Notes: generated from the letters alone by a model not told the origin. Positions 27,198 to 39,337 are shown, counted from the first letter of the stretch. The stretch is 44,368 bases of DNA from Basidiobolus meristosporus CBS 931.73 (GCA_002104905.1 MCFE01000697.1:1-44368); one strand, 5' to 3'. Translations and numbers: made by a program.

Positions 27198-30100
27198 ATG
27201 AGCGCATATCAAGGGCATCATGTCGTCAAAGCCATACACGACTTTTATTCCTTAAAGAAATCTGACTTGAATTTCGAGAAGGGTAAGTGGAAGGGAATAT
27301 CTCTATACAACGGCCCCTGCCTAAACCGCTCTTCACCACTCTCGTAGGAACTATCATCGAAGTGATAGATTCAGGTAGGTCTCCATTCCCCATGTCTGTA
27401 TCAAGGGGTGTTATTGACTCTGCGTTTAGAGAATCCTCACGAGTGGTACGGAAAAATCGTCACCACCAATCAGTTTGGTACTTTCCCACCCGACATCGTC
27501 AAGACCATGTAAATATCCCTTTTGCCCCACTTGATACACAACCTACTGTACAGATTCAGTGGCTGATCGATTTACGTCGGGTTTTTTAGTTACCTAGATG
27601 ACAAGGTGGCCCCTCCACAAAAGGAAGAGAACGTCATATACGAAACAACAGAGGTTAGGTTGTCTGATTTGGCCGAAGATGAAAATCTAGAGGATATACT
27701 CCTTTCGTGGGCAGAGGAGGAGAACAAATTTATCGAGTTCACCAAGAATAACCCACACGTAGCGTTGAAAAAGCCCGAACAAACGAAACCTAAGGTTTTG
27801 CGTGATTCTTCTGGGAGCTCCCTTTCTGTCACTCCTAGAGGCAGCATTTGGGGAAAGGGTACCAGAGAAAGCAGTAAGAAAGGGCTCGGTGGCTTTCCTA
27901 ATAAACCTACCGGTGCCGGGCTTGGACTGACCCTGAGGTCGGAGAGTAAAGCCTCTTCGATCTATCCTCGCTCGCCCACACCCTCTCAATTGGGCCGATT
28001 GAGTGACGGTGGTCTTCGGAAAGGGTTGTCTCCAAGCCGGCTAGGAGGTCAGATGCTCTCCCAGGCTGGCCGGAAGGATTTCAGTTTCAAGGGAAGAGAG
28101 CGACCTCATTCCTCATTATCTTACTCCGATGAAAGCGAGCGATCCATGTCCAGGTTAAGTAGCTTTAGATCTGATTCGCGAATGACCAGCAATTCAGATC
28201 CCCTTGACGAGGACTACTCCCCAAGAGCATCGCGTCTCACTAGCCTATCTGACCGAGAAACCCCCGATCTCGACGATGTTCTTTCATCCACTTTAAACCA
28301 GCTAGATAAGCTGCAGCTGGACTCTGGACGCAGTAGTAGCCAAGATCAGCAGCTACCTCAGGCATACTATAATGGAGATTCGAATGAGATTGATACGCAT
28401 AGAGGTAGATTTAACGTCTCACCACCGCTCACCGACACCACGAGTACTTTGGTGCCTTCGGAACACGAGGAAATCGAAAAGAGATTCACGATCTCGCCCA
28501 CGATGGCTGAGACCGATACCATAGGCAGATATGGTCTTTCCCCTGAGCACGAAGCGACTTCGAAGTTTGATATCTCCCCGCCCCATCCCGAGCTAGCAGC
28601 GGAGCCTGTGCAGGGCGGGGTTAGTGCGCCGTACTCAGACTCCGGATATCAAAGCTCCGTCATGTCTGCGGGGGCCTACTCTACGCCCTACAATTATCCA
28701 TACATGCCTGACCCAATGTACATGAACACCATGCCTCACATGCCCTACTATCCCAGCCCACACCCGTATTACTCCCAGGGCGGATATGGATCGTACGCTG
28801 GGTATCCACAGGGCATGATGGGGTCGCAAAACTATGCCATGCATATGATGGGTAATCCTCAGTACCGCAATGGCCCCGGTCCGGGTGGAATGGACAACCT
28901 CCCCTCGAGCACGAACCAGATTCAGCCTCAACCACAGCGGGCCAACTCCGAGAGCACCGAGCAATTCCGCGCGGCAAAGCCAGCAGAAAAAAGACTCCCA
29001 TATCGTGGAATGCCCAGAACAAGCATGGCCAATGGGGAGACCTACAACCATCTCACCACCAAGCTAAAAGAGAAGCTCAAGAAGACCAAGGCCATGGGAC
29101 CCATGGAGACGCTGCTCATGTCATCCTCCGTTGGGAAGGGCAAGATCAATCTGGATATCAGCCTCATGGACTTCTACGATATCGATACGAAGGCCCGTGC
29201 TACCGAGTACCCAGGTGCCTACGTATCTCCTAGCGACTTTTGCCGAGGCGCTCTCACCGCCACATACACCGATGAGATTTCCAAATCTCGCGCCATCTTC
29301 ATATGGATACTGAAGAACATTTCGTATCCCGGAAAGCATAAGCCAGTGTCCATCACCGGCACGGAGACTCCCGAGTTCCCCAAAGATGTTTGGGAAAAAA
29401 AGGTGTGCAAACGAGAGGGCTTTGCCATTCTTTTCCACGAGATGGCCCAAGCATGCGGGTTAGAAAGTTACATCATCACGGGATATCAAAAAGGCCCCAC
29501 CGACGAGTACTTCGGTACCGCGCAGACACCGCTTCCAAACCACTGGTGGAACGCGGTCAAGGTCAATGGGGAGTTCCGATTCATTGACATCGGGTCGGCC
29601 TCTCCGTTGCATCTGTACAACCATCTCAAGCAGCCGGATTACTTCTACTTCCTTGCGCACCCGCTTCACTTCATCTATACGCACTACCCCAATAACCCCA
29701 AATTCCAATTCCTAAGCCCGCCCATCTCGCCCAAGATATTCTGGGCCCTTCCCTATATCCAGCCCAGCTTCTTTTATGACGAGATCAAGTTCATCGATTA
29801 CACCGATAGCATCTTCCAACTCGAAGACGAGGAGACGGGCGAGTTCTCGATCATGCTACCCAGCGGCCTGGGATGCTTTGCTGAGGTGGATATACCCAAC
29901 AAGAACGCCACCTACTACAACCACTTGCGAACCCTCGTACACATCTCAGAGCAGGACGGCCAAAATATAGCGCGCATCAGCATCCGCCTAAACAAAGGAA
30001 AGGGGTCAGGCTTCTTGAAGGTGTTTATTGGGCCAAAGATTCAGGTAGAGTGAACAGCATCCATGCCTCTTGCAGCATTCCGAAACTAACCATTGATCCT

Positions 30101-30468
30101 AGGCGCCCACGAATACAAACCCCTATCCTCTGTCTTTCAGTTTCATGCTCAAGCACACTGGAGACAAGCTCCCCAATGATTTTGTCATGACATTCTTCAC
30201 TGAGCATGATTTCACGATCAAGGAGCCTCGTGACCTGATACTGAAGTGTGGTCGTGGGTATCGGTTTGTGGTGGCAACGCCGTGCGCAACCAAGCCCATC
30301 AAGCTGTCGGTGCGCTCGCCTTCCCAACACAACAACATATTCTCGTACTTCCCAGACGAGCATAGCTACGCAGCGGAGGTGTTCCTGAAGGAGCAGGGCA
30401 AGTGGACTCTGGCCTACCTAACCGGAAAGGATAAGTGGGTGCCATTTGCCCAGTACGAATGTCACTAG
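27198..30468 (+). CDS. CYK3: Cytokinesis protein Cyk3-like (SH3 + transglutaminase-like)
   Basis: Scaffold of the actomyosin ring and septum in fungi. Five exons: 27198-27282, 27348-27374, 27430-27508, 27590-30044, 30103-30468 (1003 aa). The N-terminal SH3 domain is assembled from the first four exons: VVKAIHDFYSLKKSDLNFEKGTIIEVID, EWYGKIVTTNQFGTFPPDIVKTI. A long Ser-rich disordered region and a Tyr/Pro/Met-rich stretch (about residues 400-480) follow, then the transglutaminase-like domain with SRAIFIWILKNISYPG, CKREGFAILFHEMAQACGLESY and PNHWWNAVKVNGEFRFIDIGS. The position of the catalytic Cys, two residues before the Gly of GFA, is Arg; the His and Asp-containing motifs remain. This agrees with the known inactive domain of Cyk3. 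Confidence 0.88.
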
Positions 30469-30776
30469 CGGAAGCGCTCCGTCTATCTTGAATACATTTA
30501 TAAGAGCATCACTACTACTTTCTGGTTAAACTTCGATGTAAATGTGCTTTATTTCTAAACCATTCCGACGCGACTTTCATCCTTGATAAACCTCATATCA
30601 CCCCTGCATTCACCAATTAGATTCTTTCGGCCTATTTCCATGTCCCCTCCCATAGATACCGATCACACAACATGCTTGCTGTTCTTCGACAAATAAAGCA
30701 TAATGAGTGCAAGTGCTGGATATGAAGACATTAGTATGCATATTTATTCTTCCGAAGTAACATTGACGACGACTGG
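30469..30776. other. Intergenic region between convergent genes
   Basis: 3' regions of CYK3 and the CBS protein gene; no further feature seen. Confidence 0.35.
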
Positions 30777-31809
30777 TTAGACAAATAATTTGATGATATC
30801 CGATAAGGTGATCACTTCGATGGCCTTGTCGTTCTCGACCACCCACACTCTGTGTGTATGAGCATCGATGATCTTTTGGAAAATCTCCGAGAGCGGAGCC
30901 TGCTTGGTGCAGGTCTTCAATGGGGTTCTACCGTGGTCGGTTTCCTAAGGGAGAGAAGGGTTAGTCACCAGATGAGCTACCTCGGACTATGCAAAAGTTA
31001 CCTTCAGGAACTCTGGAATGGCTTTGGTCAAATTGTTGAAGGCTTTGGGATTAAGTCCGCGTAGATCTGCTGCACTGAGCGCGGTGACCAGCTTTCCATC
31101 AGAGTCCACCACGGGAACTGCGGAATAATTGGATTCCGACATGGAATGGTATGTTTGCAAGGCAGAGTCGGTGTCCTTGGCGCTAAGGAGCTCCCGATCG
31201 CGGATCAACCCTAACTCGGAAATACTTTTGTTGATATCCACCTTGCCGCCAGCCTTAGGGTTGGCAATCAGGTATTTGATGATGTCGGATTGGGTGATGA
31301 TAAAGGGTGGTGAGTTGTTAATGTAATCATAGACAAGTGCCCTGTGTGTTCCACTGGAAAAAGCACTTAGGACCTGCGGGAGTTTGGCGGATTAAGTCAA
31401 GTGTTCGGAACAAACCAAAAAACAATCAGACGTTACTTTTTTCAACGAGTCGGTCGTCTCGGTCTCCACAATGCGATAACTCTCTCTCTCGTTATCCAAC
31501 GTCATCACCACCTCGATGTTCTCGTCGAGTTTCGCCAGCTTGTCGGTGTCCAGGGTGGTAGCCACCTCGCCGGAAGGCGTCTTGGTGATGGTAACGATGT
31601 ACGACAAGATATCCATGGAGTTGACGATGTTGACAATCTTTTTGGGGTTACTGTGACTATAGATAGGTAGGGAGACGATCCTGTGAGAGGCCATTTTGTT
31701 CAAGGCCTCTCGTCACGGTGATGGCAGGCTCGGCAGCTATTAAGGCCTTGCGCTCGCTGGATTGTTTCAAGTCAGCAGCGGTAATGTCAGCAATAAATCT
31801 CTCGGGCAT
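30777..31809 (-). CDS. CBS-domain (Bateman) protein, Snf4/AMPK-gamma-like, one-base frame break
   Basis: Probable adenine-nucleotide sensing regulatory protein with four CBS motifs. Exons on the minus strand: 31809-31437, 31373-31002 and 30944-30777. Exons 2 and 3 are multiples of three; exon 1 has one base too many. The break lies at about 31710: EPAITVT in the first frame must continue as EALNKMASHRIVSLPIYS in the next. With that base ignored the protein is about 303 aa. CBS-like segments: EALNKMASHRIVSLPIY, LSAFSSGTHRALVYD..ITQSDIIKYL, YHSMSESNYSAVPVVDSDGKLVTALSAADLRG and IIDAHTHRVWVVENDKAIEVITLSDIIKLFV. Length and layout resemble Snf4, but the match is not strong enough to exclude another four-CBS protein. 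Confidence 0.75.
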
Positions 31810-32836
31810 GATACTCGGCAAGCAAAAATAAATTAGGGAAATGAGGAAGATACAGCAGCTTGTGCAGTTATAAAGCCCGAGTCGTGGCTTAGTTGAGTAC
31901 AAATAAGACTTAATAATGAAGAAGGTTTCGTGTAAAGCAGATGGGTTGTCTAAGGTCACCTGTATCGTCCATATGATTGGCCAGAATTGTCACAAGCCAA
32001 CCATGACATTGGTACAAGAAACGTAATCGATTTAACTTAGTTAGGCATAAACCATCCTAAACTGCCCAAATATCATGGCATTGTCGCAATATGCCATTCA
32101 TAGGAGGCTGCAGCTTCAGAAATTCTGCACATTTCGATAATGCGGTGAAACTTTTACCGTTATAGAACAGTCTCGGCTAGTTGTGACCTACGTATCGCCT
32201 GTTTGTGATCATCCCGAAGTCCACATTGAGGGCTAGGGTCATACACCGTAGCACGAATTCAGTTCTGGAATTCTAAGGGTCTCTCCACTTGCGAGAACGG
32301 TTAAGCATTTGGAAAGCGGGTTAGTTAATGCGCAGTTTTACTCAAATAACTGCTGCTATAACGTCATGCGATTGGCATGAAGGAATATTTATAGATATTT
32401 ATATTTAACTCCACCCAAATTCCCCTTTTGGCCATCACAAATCTTTAGAAGTTCTATGTAAGGAAATGCTGGGTAGTGAACCTGGGAAGGTTTGTTATTA
32501 CCAAACAAGATAAGAACAAACGAAGTATATCACAAAGAAGTGCACCTCTCGAAGTAACCATTACTGAGTTGAAGCATTCCGATCACAAACACACTGTTTT
32601 CGAAACCTCCTAATATGTTGAAGTGACAACTTCAGAGTTCCCGAATATGTCATTCTAATTGATGTGACCCTTCCTTATGATACTTCCTTACTGCACGAGT
32701 CAAAAACACTAGTCGCGTGGAATAGCCTATTTCAGTATACTTTCATGTTACGTCAAACGCCTCGCTGCCTGGGTATAAATTTCCCAACAGGTTCCCATTT
32801 TCCTTCACAGTTTCGCATTTACTTTTCTTTACAGCA
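31810..32836. promoter_or_regulatory. Long AT-rich intergenic region with GH16 TATA box
   Basis: About 1 kb without a supported gene. TATAAAT at 32774-32780 lies 63 nt upstream of the GH16 ATG. An open frame at 32664-32855 shows no features and crosses the promoter. Confidence 0.45.
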
Positions 32837-34235
32837 ATGGCTCTCAAGAAGGTGATTTGCAGATAATCACCACTGGTTTTTCATGTATCTAACATGTAAT
32901 TACCCCTGTAGGCTTGCCTCGTAGCTTTACTGGCTTACTTTAGTACTCAGGCCAATGCCGCCTGTCCCGAGTCTGCTCCCTGTTACTCTGGAGGCCGGTG
33001 TGGTGTTGGTCATAATTGCATCGCCACTATTTGCGACCCTGCCAAGAGTTATTCAGCTGATAGTTGCCATCCCAAGCCACAATGTGTCGATTTTGTTGAT
33101 ACCTTCTCCAGAGATGATGTTGCGGAGTTTTCCAAGTTCGACGGAAATCCAAATAGTGGTTACGAGTGGGTGAGTGAATTTATTCCAAACCACGCGGCAG
33201 TCGAGGATGGAGAGCTCGTCCTGAGCATGCCATTGGGAACTCACAGAAACTCGTATGGCCGTCTACAAGGATTCGGAGCTACAGTCACCTCTGTTAGGTG
33301 GATTCAATACGGTAATGTTACAGCAAGGGTCAAGACAGCTTCCACTTCTCCCGGTGTCGTGACCTCCTTCATCATCCGCAATCCTGAAGGGGATGAGATC
33401 GATTTTGAATGGGTTGGTGGCAGTCCTGACCAGGTTCAGACAAACTATTATTACAACGGCATCTTGGACTACAAAAACGGCAGGAAGACGCCTGTCGGGA
33501 GCAATACTGCTGACGGGTTTAATGAATACATGTTCCAATGGGAAGAGGATTTCATCAAATTTTGGGTGAACAATAAGGTGATCAGAACTGTTTACAAGAA
33601 GGATACCTGGGATGAGAAATTGAAAGTATACAAGTACCCCGCTAAGCTAGCCCAAGTTCATCTCGGCATCTGGGATGGAGGTCGTGGTGCTCTTGGGACT
33701 ATGGAGTGGGCTGGTGGACCAACCAACTGGAGCAATCCCAAAACTGTATACAAGGCCTATTACAACTACGTCAGTATCCAGTGCAAGTACAGCAGCAATC
33801 CAACTCAGCAATGGCCTACCAAGAGCATCGATTTTCCAAACTTTGCTACCTCCAAGACCTATTCAACCGCCTCTACTAGCTCTGCTCACTCTTGTTACCT
33901 CCTCCAAGACCTCTTCAACCGCCTCCACTAATTCAGCTCACTTTATTACCTCCTCCAAGACCTCTTCAACCGCCTCTACTAGCTCTGCTCACTCTGGTTC
34001 CTCCTCCAAGACCTCTTCAACCGCCTCCCCCAGTTCGGCTAACTTTGCTGTCACCTCTCAGAGCCTTTCAACCACTTCAGCACCTTTCGAGGCCTCAGAC
34101 ATTTCAAAAGTTGTCAACCTTATTCCAACGAACCTTCCTCCTTCCGCGGAGCATGTGAATTCAGCAAACACAGTCAAGCTTGGATCAGTTTTACTAAGTG
34201 CAGCACTATTTCTTACTACCTATATCTATCAATAG
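32837..34235 (+). CDS. GH16 CRH-type chitin-glucan transglycosylase, frame break before GPI-like tail
   Basis: Secreted enzyme that probably links chitin to beta-glucan in the wall (CRH family). Exons: 32837-32851, then 32912 onward (60-nt intron, donor GTGATT, branch CTAAC at about 32889). Signal peptide ALKKACLVALLAYFSTQANA; a Cys-rich, CBM18-like segment (CYSGGRCGVGHNCIATICD); the GH16 domain with catalytic DEIDFEWVGG, HLGIWDGGRG and WAGGPTNW. The first frame stops at 33931 inside 51-bp Ser/Thr-rich repeats (344 aa). One base fewer at 33848-33896 would continue to 34235 through SSKTSSTAS repeats to a hydrophobic GPI-type end (VLLSAALFLTTYIYQ). The break is either an assembly error or a true length change in the repeat. 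Confidence 0.85.
33848..34049 (+). repeat. 51-bp coding tandem repeat in the GH16 tail
   Basis: Four units start at about 33848, 33897, 33948 and 33999. Each encodes about 17 residues of the form TSSKTSSTAS plus seven more. Unit 1 lacks one TCC codon and carries one extra base near its end, which shifts the frame. Confidence 0.85.
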
Positions 34236-35226
34236 CTACAAACGTAAATCTGGATTTATCCAGCAGGAACCTTACGCTTTGCCAAAAATAAATTAAGATA
34301 AACACGCTGTCCAACAACCACATCAGCATCACAGTAGTGCAGTGGTTGCTCAGATATCGAGATTTGACAACAATGCATGATAATTTATACGTTGAATATT
34401 CAGATGAATGTATGAACTCCCGACCCTCATCACATCGAAATAATATTGATGCCACGAAAGGGTGCTAAGATGTTCTTTTCGTCTACGCTTATGTTGACGC
34501 TCTTAAACTACAGAGTAGTAACAAGCCTATGGTGCTAAGAGGCTTATGAGCAACACGGATTATAAGCGGTGCCGCACGATAATGAACTCGAAAATGCCAA
34601 CTCTGACTTTATATGATTGATCAAAATATGGGAAATCATCGAATTTATGAGCCCATTTCTATTTTTATCAGAAGCTGTCTAACCATTTCTACGTATAGAA
34701 AATTCATCCATGATTACACATAATCGCGTGCCAGGTTCTATCATCTATCAGTAACCATGTAGGTTAGTTGACTACATAAAGCTATTTCTTCAACATACTA
34801 CTTCACGCCATGCAATCGGGAAGGCCGGAGTTGAAGTGTGACTGGCTGTTATTCAGGAAAGATCAGCAACGGAGTAGATGTGTTACTGAATTTTGGCTTA
34901 TAAGTTCAAATTGGTCACACTGGTCTTTTATTCATGCTAAATTTAGCCATATTTGGTTGGCTATTCAAGTATTCCTCGGGAGTTGAAAGATGCTTCTCGT
35001 GCTATTTAATATATCCATGCTTCCACGGCCATCGCTGATATATGCCCGCAATCCGTCACTTGTGGTATGTCATGCTACACAAAGCATCAGGTACCAGAGC
35101 AGAGAGTACTATACAAAAGAGAGATTTCTGGCCAAATATTCTCATCTGTCATTGTTCAAGAGTATAAAGAGACTAGATATCTAACTCTTTGACAATCATC
35201 AATCTAACCAACCTTACTACGAAGGC
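34236..35226. promoter_or_regulatory. Intergenic region with TATA box of the LPMO gene
   Basis: About 1 kb, AT-rich, no gene supported. TATAAAG at 35163-35169 lies 64 nt upstream of the ATG at 35227. Confidence 0.45.
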
Positions 35227-36141
35227 ATGAGAGTCCCATCCTATTTGCTTGCTGCTGCATCTCTATGTGCCTTGAATTCCGTGTCCGGCCACATGGAAAT
35301 TCAATCTCCCGCGCCTCGAAAGTCTACCTTTAGCAAGTACTATCAGTCCATTGGAGATATCGATTACGATATGAACGGTCCATTGGGAGTATTCCCTTGC
35401 AAAGGTTATAAGCCAGGAAAAGTCGAGTACACCTACAATGCTGGGGATACCGTGAAAGTTCAATTCGCCCCTGGAAATACCCACAACGGCGGACATTGCC
35501 AGTTTGCTCTCTCCTACGATAATGACCAGACATTTGTCGTTTTGAAAACGGTTGTCCGTAACTGCTTCAAGGATGGCCTCACTTTCGATGTCCCTATTCC
35601 CGCTACTGCCCCTCCCAGCAACCGTGCTACCTTAGCCTGGACTTGGGTTAATGCTGAGGGTAACCGGGAGTACTACATGAACTGTGTTGACATTACTATC
35701 AACGGTGGGGTCCCAGGCGGAACAGTCACCGGTCCGAAGCTTATGGTCGCTAACCTTCCTGGTTACCCTACTATTCCTGAATTTGATATTGGCGAAGGGG
35801 ATGGTCATGAGTTGCTGGATAAACGTCCTATCATTACTGTCGGGGCTACCGGTGGAGGCGTGAATCCCGACCCAACTACCACAGTGAAGCCCACCACGAC
35901 TGCTAAGCCTACAACAACCGCCAAGCCCACAACTACAACTACCGCTACCTCCGCCAAGCCAACCACAACTAATGATCCCGGAGCTGGTGCATGTGCCGGA
36001 GTGGCAGCCTGGAGTGCAGGTACTGCGTACAATGGCTCCCAGAAAGTCACTTACAGCGGGCACCTTTGGCAAGCTAAGTGGTGGACCCAGAATGAAACTC
36101 CCGGCCAGCAAGGAGTCTGGACCGATTTAGGGGCCTGTTAA
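35227..36141 (+). CDS. AA11-like lytic polysaccharide monooxygenase with CBM5/12-type domain
   Basis: Copper enzyme that oxidatively cleaves chitin. 304 aa, single exon. The signal peptide (MRVPSYLLAAASLCALNSVSG) ends just before His (HMEIQSPAP), so the mature protein starts with the His needed for the copper brace. A second His lies in NGGHCQFALSYD, and Tyr in NREYYMNCVDITI fits the axial ligand (assigned by pattern). The catalytic module is about 180 residues and is followed by a Thr/Lys/Pro linker (TTTAKPTTT repeats). A C-terminal chitin-binding module has WSAGTAYNGSQKVTYSGHLW and ends GVWTDLGAC. Family AA11 is my best match; other LPMO families cannot be excluded. It sits between two other wall-active enzymes. 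Confidence 0.82.
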   Translation: MRVPSYLLAAASLCALNSVSGHMEIQSPAPRKSTFSKYYQSIGDIDYDMNGPLGVFPCKGYKPGKVEYTYNAGDTVKVQFAPGNTHNGGHCQFALSYDNDQTFVVLKTVVRNCFKDGLTFDVPIPATAPPSNRATLAWTWVNAEGNREYYMNCVDITINGGVPGGTVTGPKLMVANLPGYPTIPEFDIGEGDGHELLDKRPIITVGATGGGVNPDPTTTVKPTTTAKPTTTAKPTTTTTATSAKPTTTNDPGAGACAGVAAWSAGTAYNGSQKVTYSGHLWQAKWWTQNETPGQQGVWTDLGAC

Positions 36142-36475
36142 ATGAATGCTCTCAATAAATCATTGATTTTCAATCGATTGGGCTGAATCTTGGAATATAA
36201 TATGCTTGAATGAGAGGTAACGGAGCATGCACCGATTCACCAACAGAGTCAATCCACACCATACACACATCACACATACACAAAAGAGGCAATATACAGC
36301 ATATACAGATCCACCAAAAGGGTGAATGTTCTGAATCGCGTGCTCCAAGTGTGTGTTCAATGTAGCTAAGATCTACCAAGATTTCCATATGCAGCGGCGG
36401 TTTCTTATCATAGTTCCAGCCCATCTTGTTTCACGTGTTGTATAAAATTCGCCTCATGAGAACGTGGGCAGCAAC
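36142..36475. promoter_or_regulatory. Intergenic region with GH18 TATA box
   Basis: TATAAAA at 36441-36447 lies 35 nt upstream of the ATG at 36476. A CA-rich stretch lies at 36256-36284. Confidence 0.5.
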
Positions 36476-37793
36476 ATGAAGGTTACTGGAATTCATCTTT
36501 TGACACTCTCGGCAGCTATCGTCTTAACTACCGTCTCTCTCCCATTAGTGTTGGCTGACGATGACAAGGTAATTGTTGGGTATTATGCTCCTTGGGGGAA
36601 CGTTCGGCCTAGCCAGCTTAGTTTCGACAAGGTTACCCACATCAATTATTGTAAGTAATGGTAGCTTGGTCCACTATGTATTTCTCCTTTCTAACGGTTG
36701 CATTAAGGTTTCGGTGTGCTGGTGAGTAGAGATGACCCAGCAAACATTCTCCATAGATCCCGAATATGACGGCGACGCCATAAACCAGCTGAAGCAGCTA
36801 GCCACCTCCAAAGGTGTCAAAATTCAGATTTCACTAGGTGGCTGGACAGGGAGCCAAACGTTTTCCCTGATGGCCCGTGATCCACTTCTTCGCCAGAAAT
36901 TCATTAACAACGCCCTTGTTTTTGTTCGTAAAAATACAAAGCCCGATGGCCAAGTTCCGAGTGGATGGGATTTGGATGGAATTGACATCGATTGGGAATA
37001 TCCCGGAAGAAAGGGGGTTGTTTGTAACGTGTATAATGCTGCAGATACCGAAAACTATCTGAATTTGCTAAAAGAGCTACGTACTGCTCTTGATAAAGAA
37101 TTCCCGAGCGAACACAAGCTACTTACTGCCGCGGTCAGGGTTCAGCCATTTGACGGGCCTAATGGTAAACCACTAAAGGATGTATCGGAATTTGCTGCCT
37201 ACCTTGATTTTATCAACGTAATGGCATATGACCTCTGTGGGAATGCCACTACTGGCCCTAACGCTCCATTCAACTACGACCCCAAGGGGCAGAAAAAATA
37301 TTCTTTTCGACAAGCTGCATCAGCTTGGTTGGCAGCCAACTGGCCTGCTGACAAACTAGTTATGGGGTTGCCATTTTATGGCCGATCAGCAACAGCTACT
37401 GTTGATATGAACACCAACCCTTCTAATCAGTTTGTTGCCAAGTCACCTGTGGTGCCAAAGGGAGACCCTTCAGATACCAACACGCCGAATAAGCTATGTA
37501 ATGAAGGCGCAGTCTACAGCGGCCAGTGGACATGGAGATATCTTCGGAGCGAGATCCTTAGAGATGGACCCGCCAGTCCTATCCATGGTTGGAGAAGGTA
37601 TTGGGATAATATAACACAAACCCCCTGGTTATTTCATTCCATTAGCAAGATGTATATCTCCTATGATGATCCCCATTCACTAAAGGTCAAGGCAGACTAT
37701 TCTAAGCAACAAGGCTTTCGTGGGCTGATGTTCTGGGATATGGCGGACGATTCAAATGATGAGCTGCTGAATTCCATTCAGAAGATCCGTTGA
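36476..37793 (+). CDS. GH18 chitinase, one-base frame break near exon 2 start
   Basis: Secreted endo-chitinase-type enzyme, about 419 aa if the break is ignored. Exon 1 is 36476-36650 (signal peptide ending around LPLVLA, then VIVGYYAPWG and KVTHINY); a 57-nt intron with branch CTAAC and AAG acceptor; exon 2 from 36708. The first frame reads CFGVLVSRDDPANI and must shift by one at about 36746-36749 into SIDPEYDGDAINQL. The rest is intact: ISLGGWTGS, the catalytic DGIDIDWEYP (DxxDxDxE complete), MAYDLCG, GLPFYGRS and GLMFWDMADD. The ATG at 36476 is chosen over 36464 because it starts the signal peptide. Single-base break with intact catalysis suggests an assembly indel or a very young null allele. 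Confidence 0.85.
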
Positions 37794-39074
37794 TTGAATC
37801 GCATCTCTGCACTCCAAAGCCGGAGCTAGTAGATCAAGTAAACAGTGAGCAAGTGTTTCATCTGATTAAAAACCCTCATTTATTGTATTGATAGGCAGAG
37901 CCATCCAGATATTAGTTAATATCTGATTGCAGCGGCGATGACTCCAACCCTTTCTATATATACCAACGTCCTAGTACATATCATCAGATCCTCAGTCAAG
38001 GGTCAATCATGAGATTACCACAAGAGCTAGATGATTAACTCACATTCGTGTCACAAACAACAAATACTTTCACTCATTGAAATGTAACGAGGCTGTAAGC
38101 TTATTACTGGTTAGGAACTGAGCCAAAGGGGTTCCAAGAAGATGTAGAAAAGTACTGTTCGTGGGATCGCAAAGCTTTTAACATTTTGATTGTCTGAAGT
38201 AATACTGGAATCGATGCTATATCTAGCAGATAATGTTCTGTTCATTTTATCTCGTCTCCTACAGCCGGGTGTAGAATGCATATATTTCAGGCTTCAATTC
38301 TAATATCCAAGACAAATATTGTTTATAAAGAAGCTGGCTGGCTACTCCCACTGAATATGCAAAAGCAGGTTAAAATTCTAATCATTGTGTTCAACAAGCC
38401 ATCACCCATAGATTGAAATGGAAATGCCTGGCCTCAATCCGGGCTATTGCTTGGTTAAGCCAAGGTTGGGATGGCTGCTGGTCTACAATTTTCCACATTG
38501 TGCCTTTATATGTAGCAAGTTGGCTAGAGATCCCGGAAGTTTTGCAACTTGAAGAAAAAAGGGCGGTTTTTACTTGTTGGCTTATTGAACTGGAATAAAC
38601 ATCTATGCTTTAGGTAAAATATCAAAAAAGTCATGCCAGGAATGCCCAAAGAAAACTTTCAGAAACCGGTATCCTGGTAATTATGCACAACTTACAGTAA
38701 CTTATGTTGTTACGTCTGGCCTTAAAGGCAACCCTTGTGTTACACTTAATACAAATCTACGGGATAAGGACTGGAACTAATCAATCCTCTGTTGTAAAGT
38801 TGATCCATTCCATAGCTGGAAGTGAAGGTGTACTAAAACATCAGAACTCTTGAAGACATTGTTAGCCTTAACAATTGATGCTTGAACTTGTTGAAAACAA
38901 TTCACCAAAGTACATTCAATGGAGTTTAGAAAACTGGCATAGCCCCCAAATTAAATCTAAGATCTATTAACTAGGCTTAGCTTACAGCTCCTCAGCTTAT
39001 ATGATGGTACCGCAAATGTTGTCATGGAATACATGGAGAAATTGGATCTAGTCAACATTCTATGTAGCAGAGCA
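37794..39074. other. Subtelomeric spacer, AT-rich, no gene seen
   Basis: About 1.3 kb between the chitinase and the retroelement array. I see no coding potential; a 61-codon open frame at 38413 is not convincing. Confidence 0.4.
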
Positions 39075-39337
39075 TAGGGTGGGGGGGGGGAGGAGATTTA
39101 ACAAGTGGTGAAATCTTGGTTTACTAATGACAAGTAACTGAAGTGTCAAGTTGATCAGAAGTTATTCCCAGAAAGCTAAGTATGAGTGACATCTTCCTGA
39201 TAAACCATGTCTGAGAGCTGAGAAGCTGAGTTGTATTGAATTTCCTAGTTATCTAAGTCTGAGAGAGGATTTCTAAAAAGCCAAGCCTGAGAAGTGAGAA
39301 TCTGGGTATATCTGAGGTGAGTTGTACTGATTTGCAG
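39075..39337 (-). mobile_element. 5'-truncated LINE fragment A
   Basis: Starts at a TAGGGTGGGGG stretch and parallels the segment 42824-43087 (shared blocks such as AAGTGGTGAAATCTT, ATCTTCCTG, CTGAGAGAG and GAGAAGTGAGAATCTG). On the minus strand the low-coordinate end is the element 3' end. Its 3' hairpin is degenerate. Confidence 0.6.

Noticed and set aside
36721-36755. A 35-nt intron (GTGAGT to CATAG) to explain the GH18 frame shift
   Set aside because: It does not restore the reading frame and is shorter than every other intron in the window (about 50-85 nt).
38413-38598. Small open frame in the subtelomeric spacer
   Set aside because: No signal peptide, domain or homology cue; length expected by chance.
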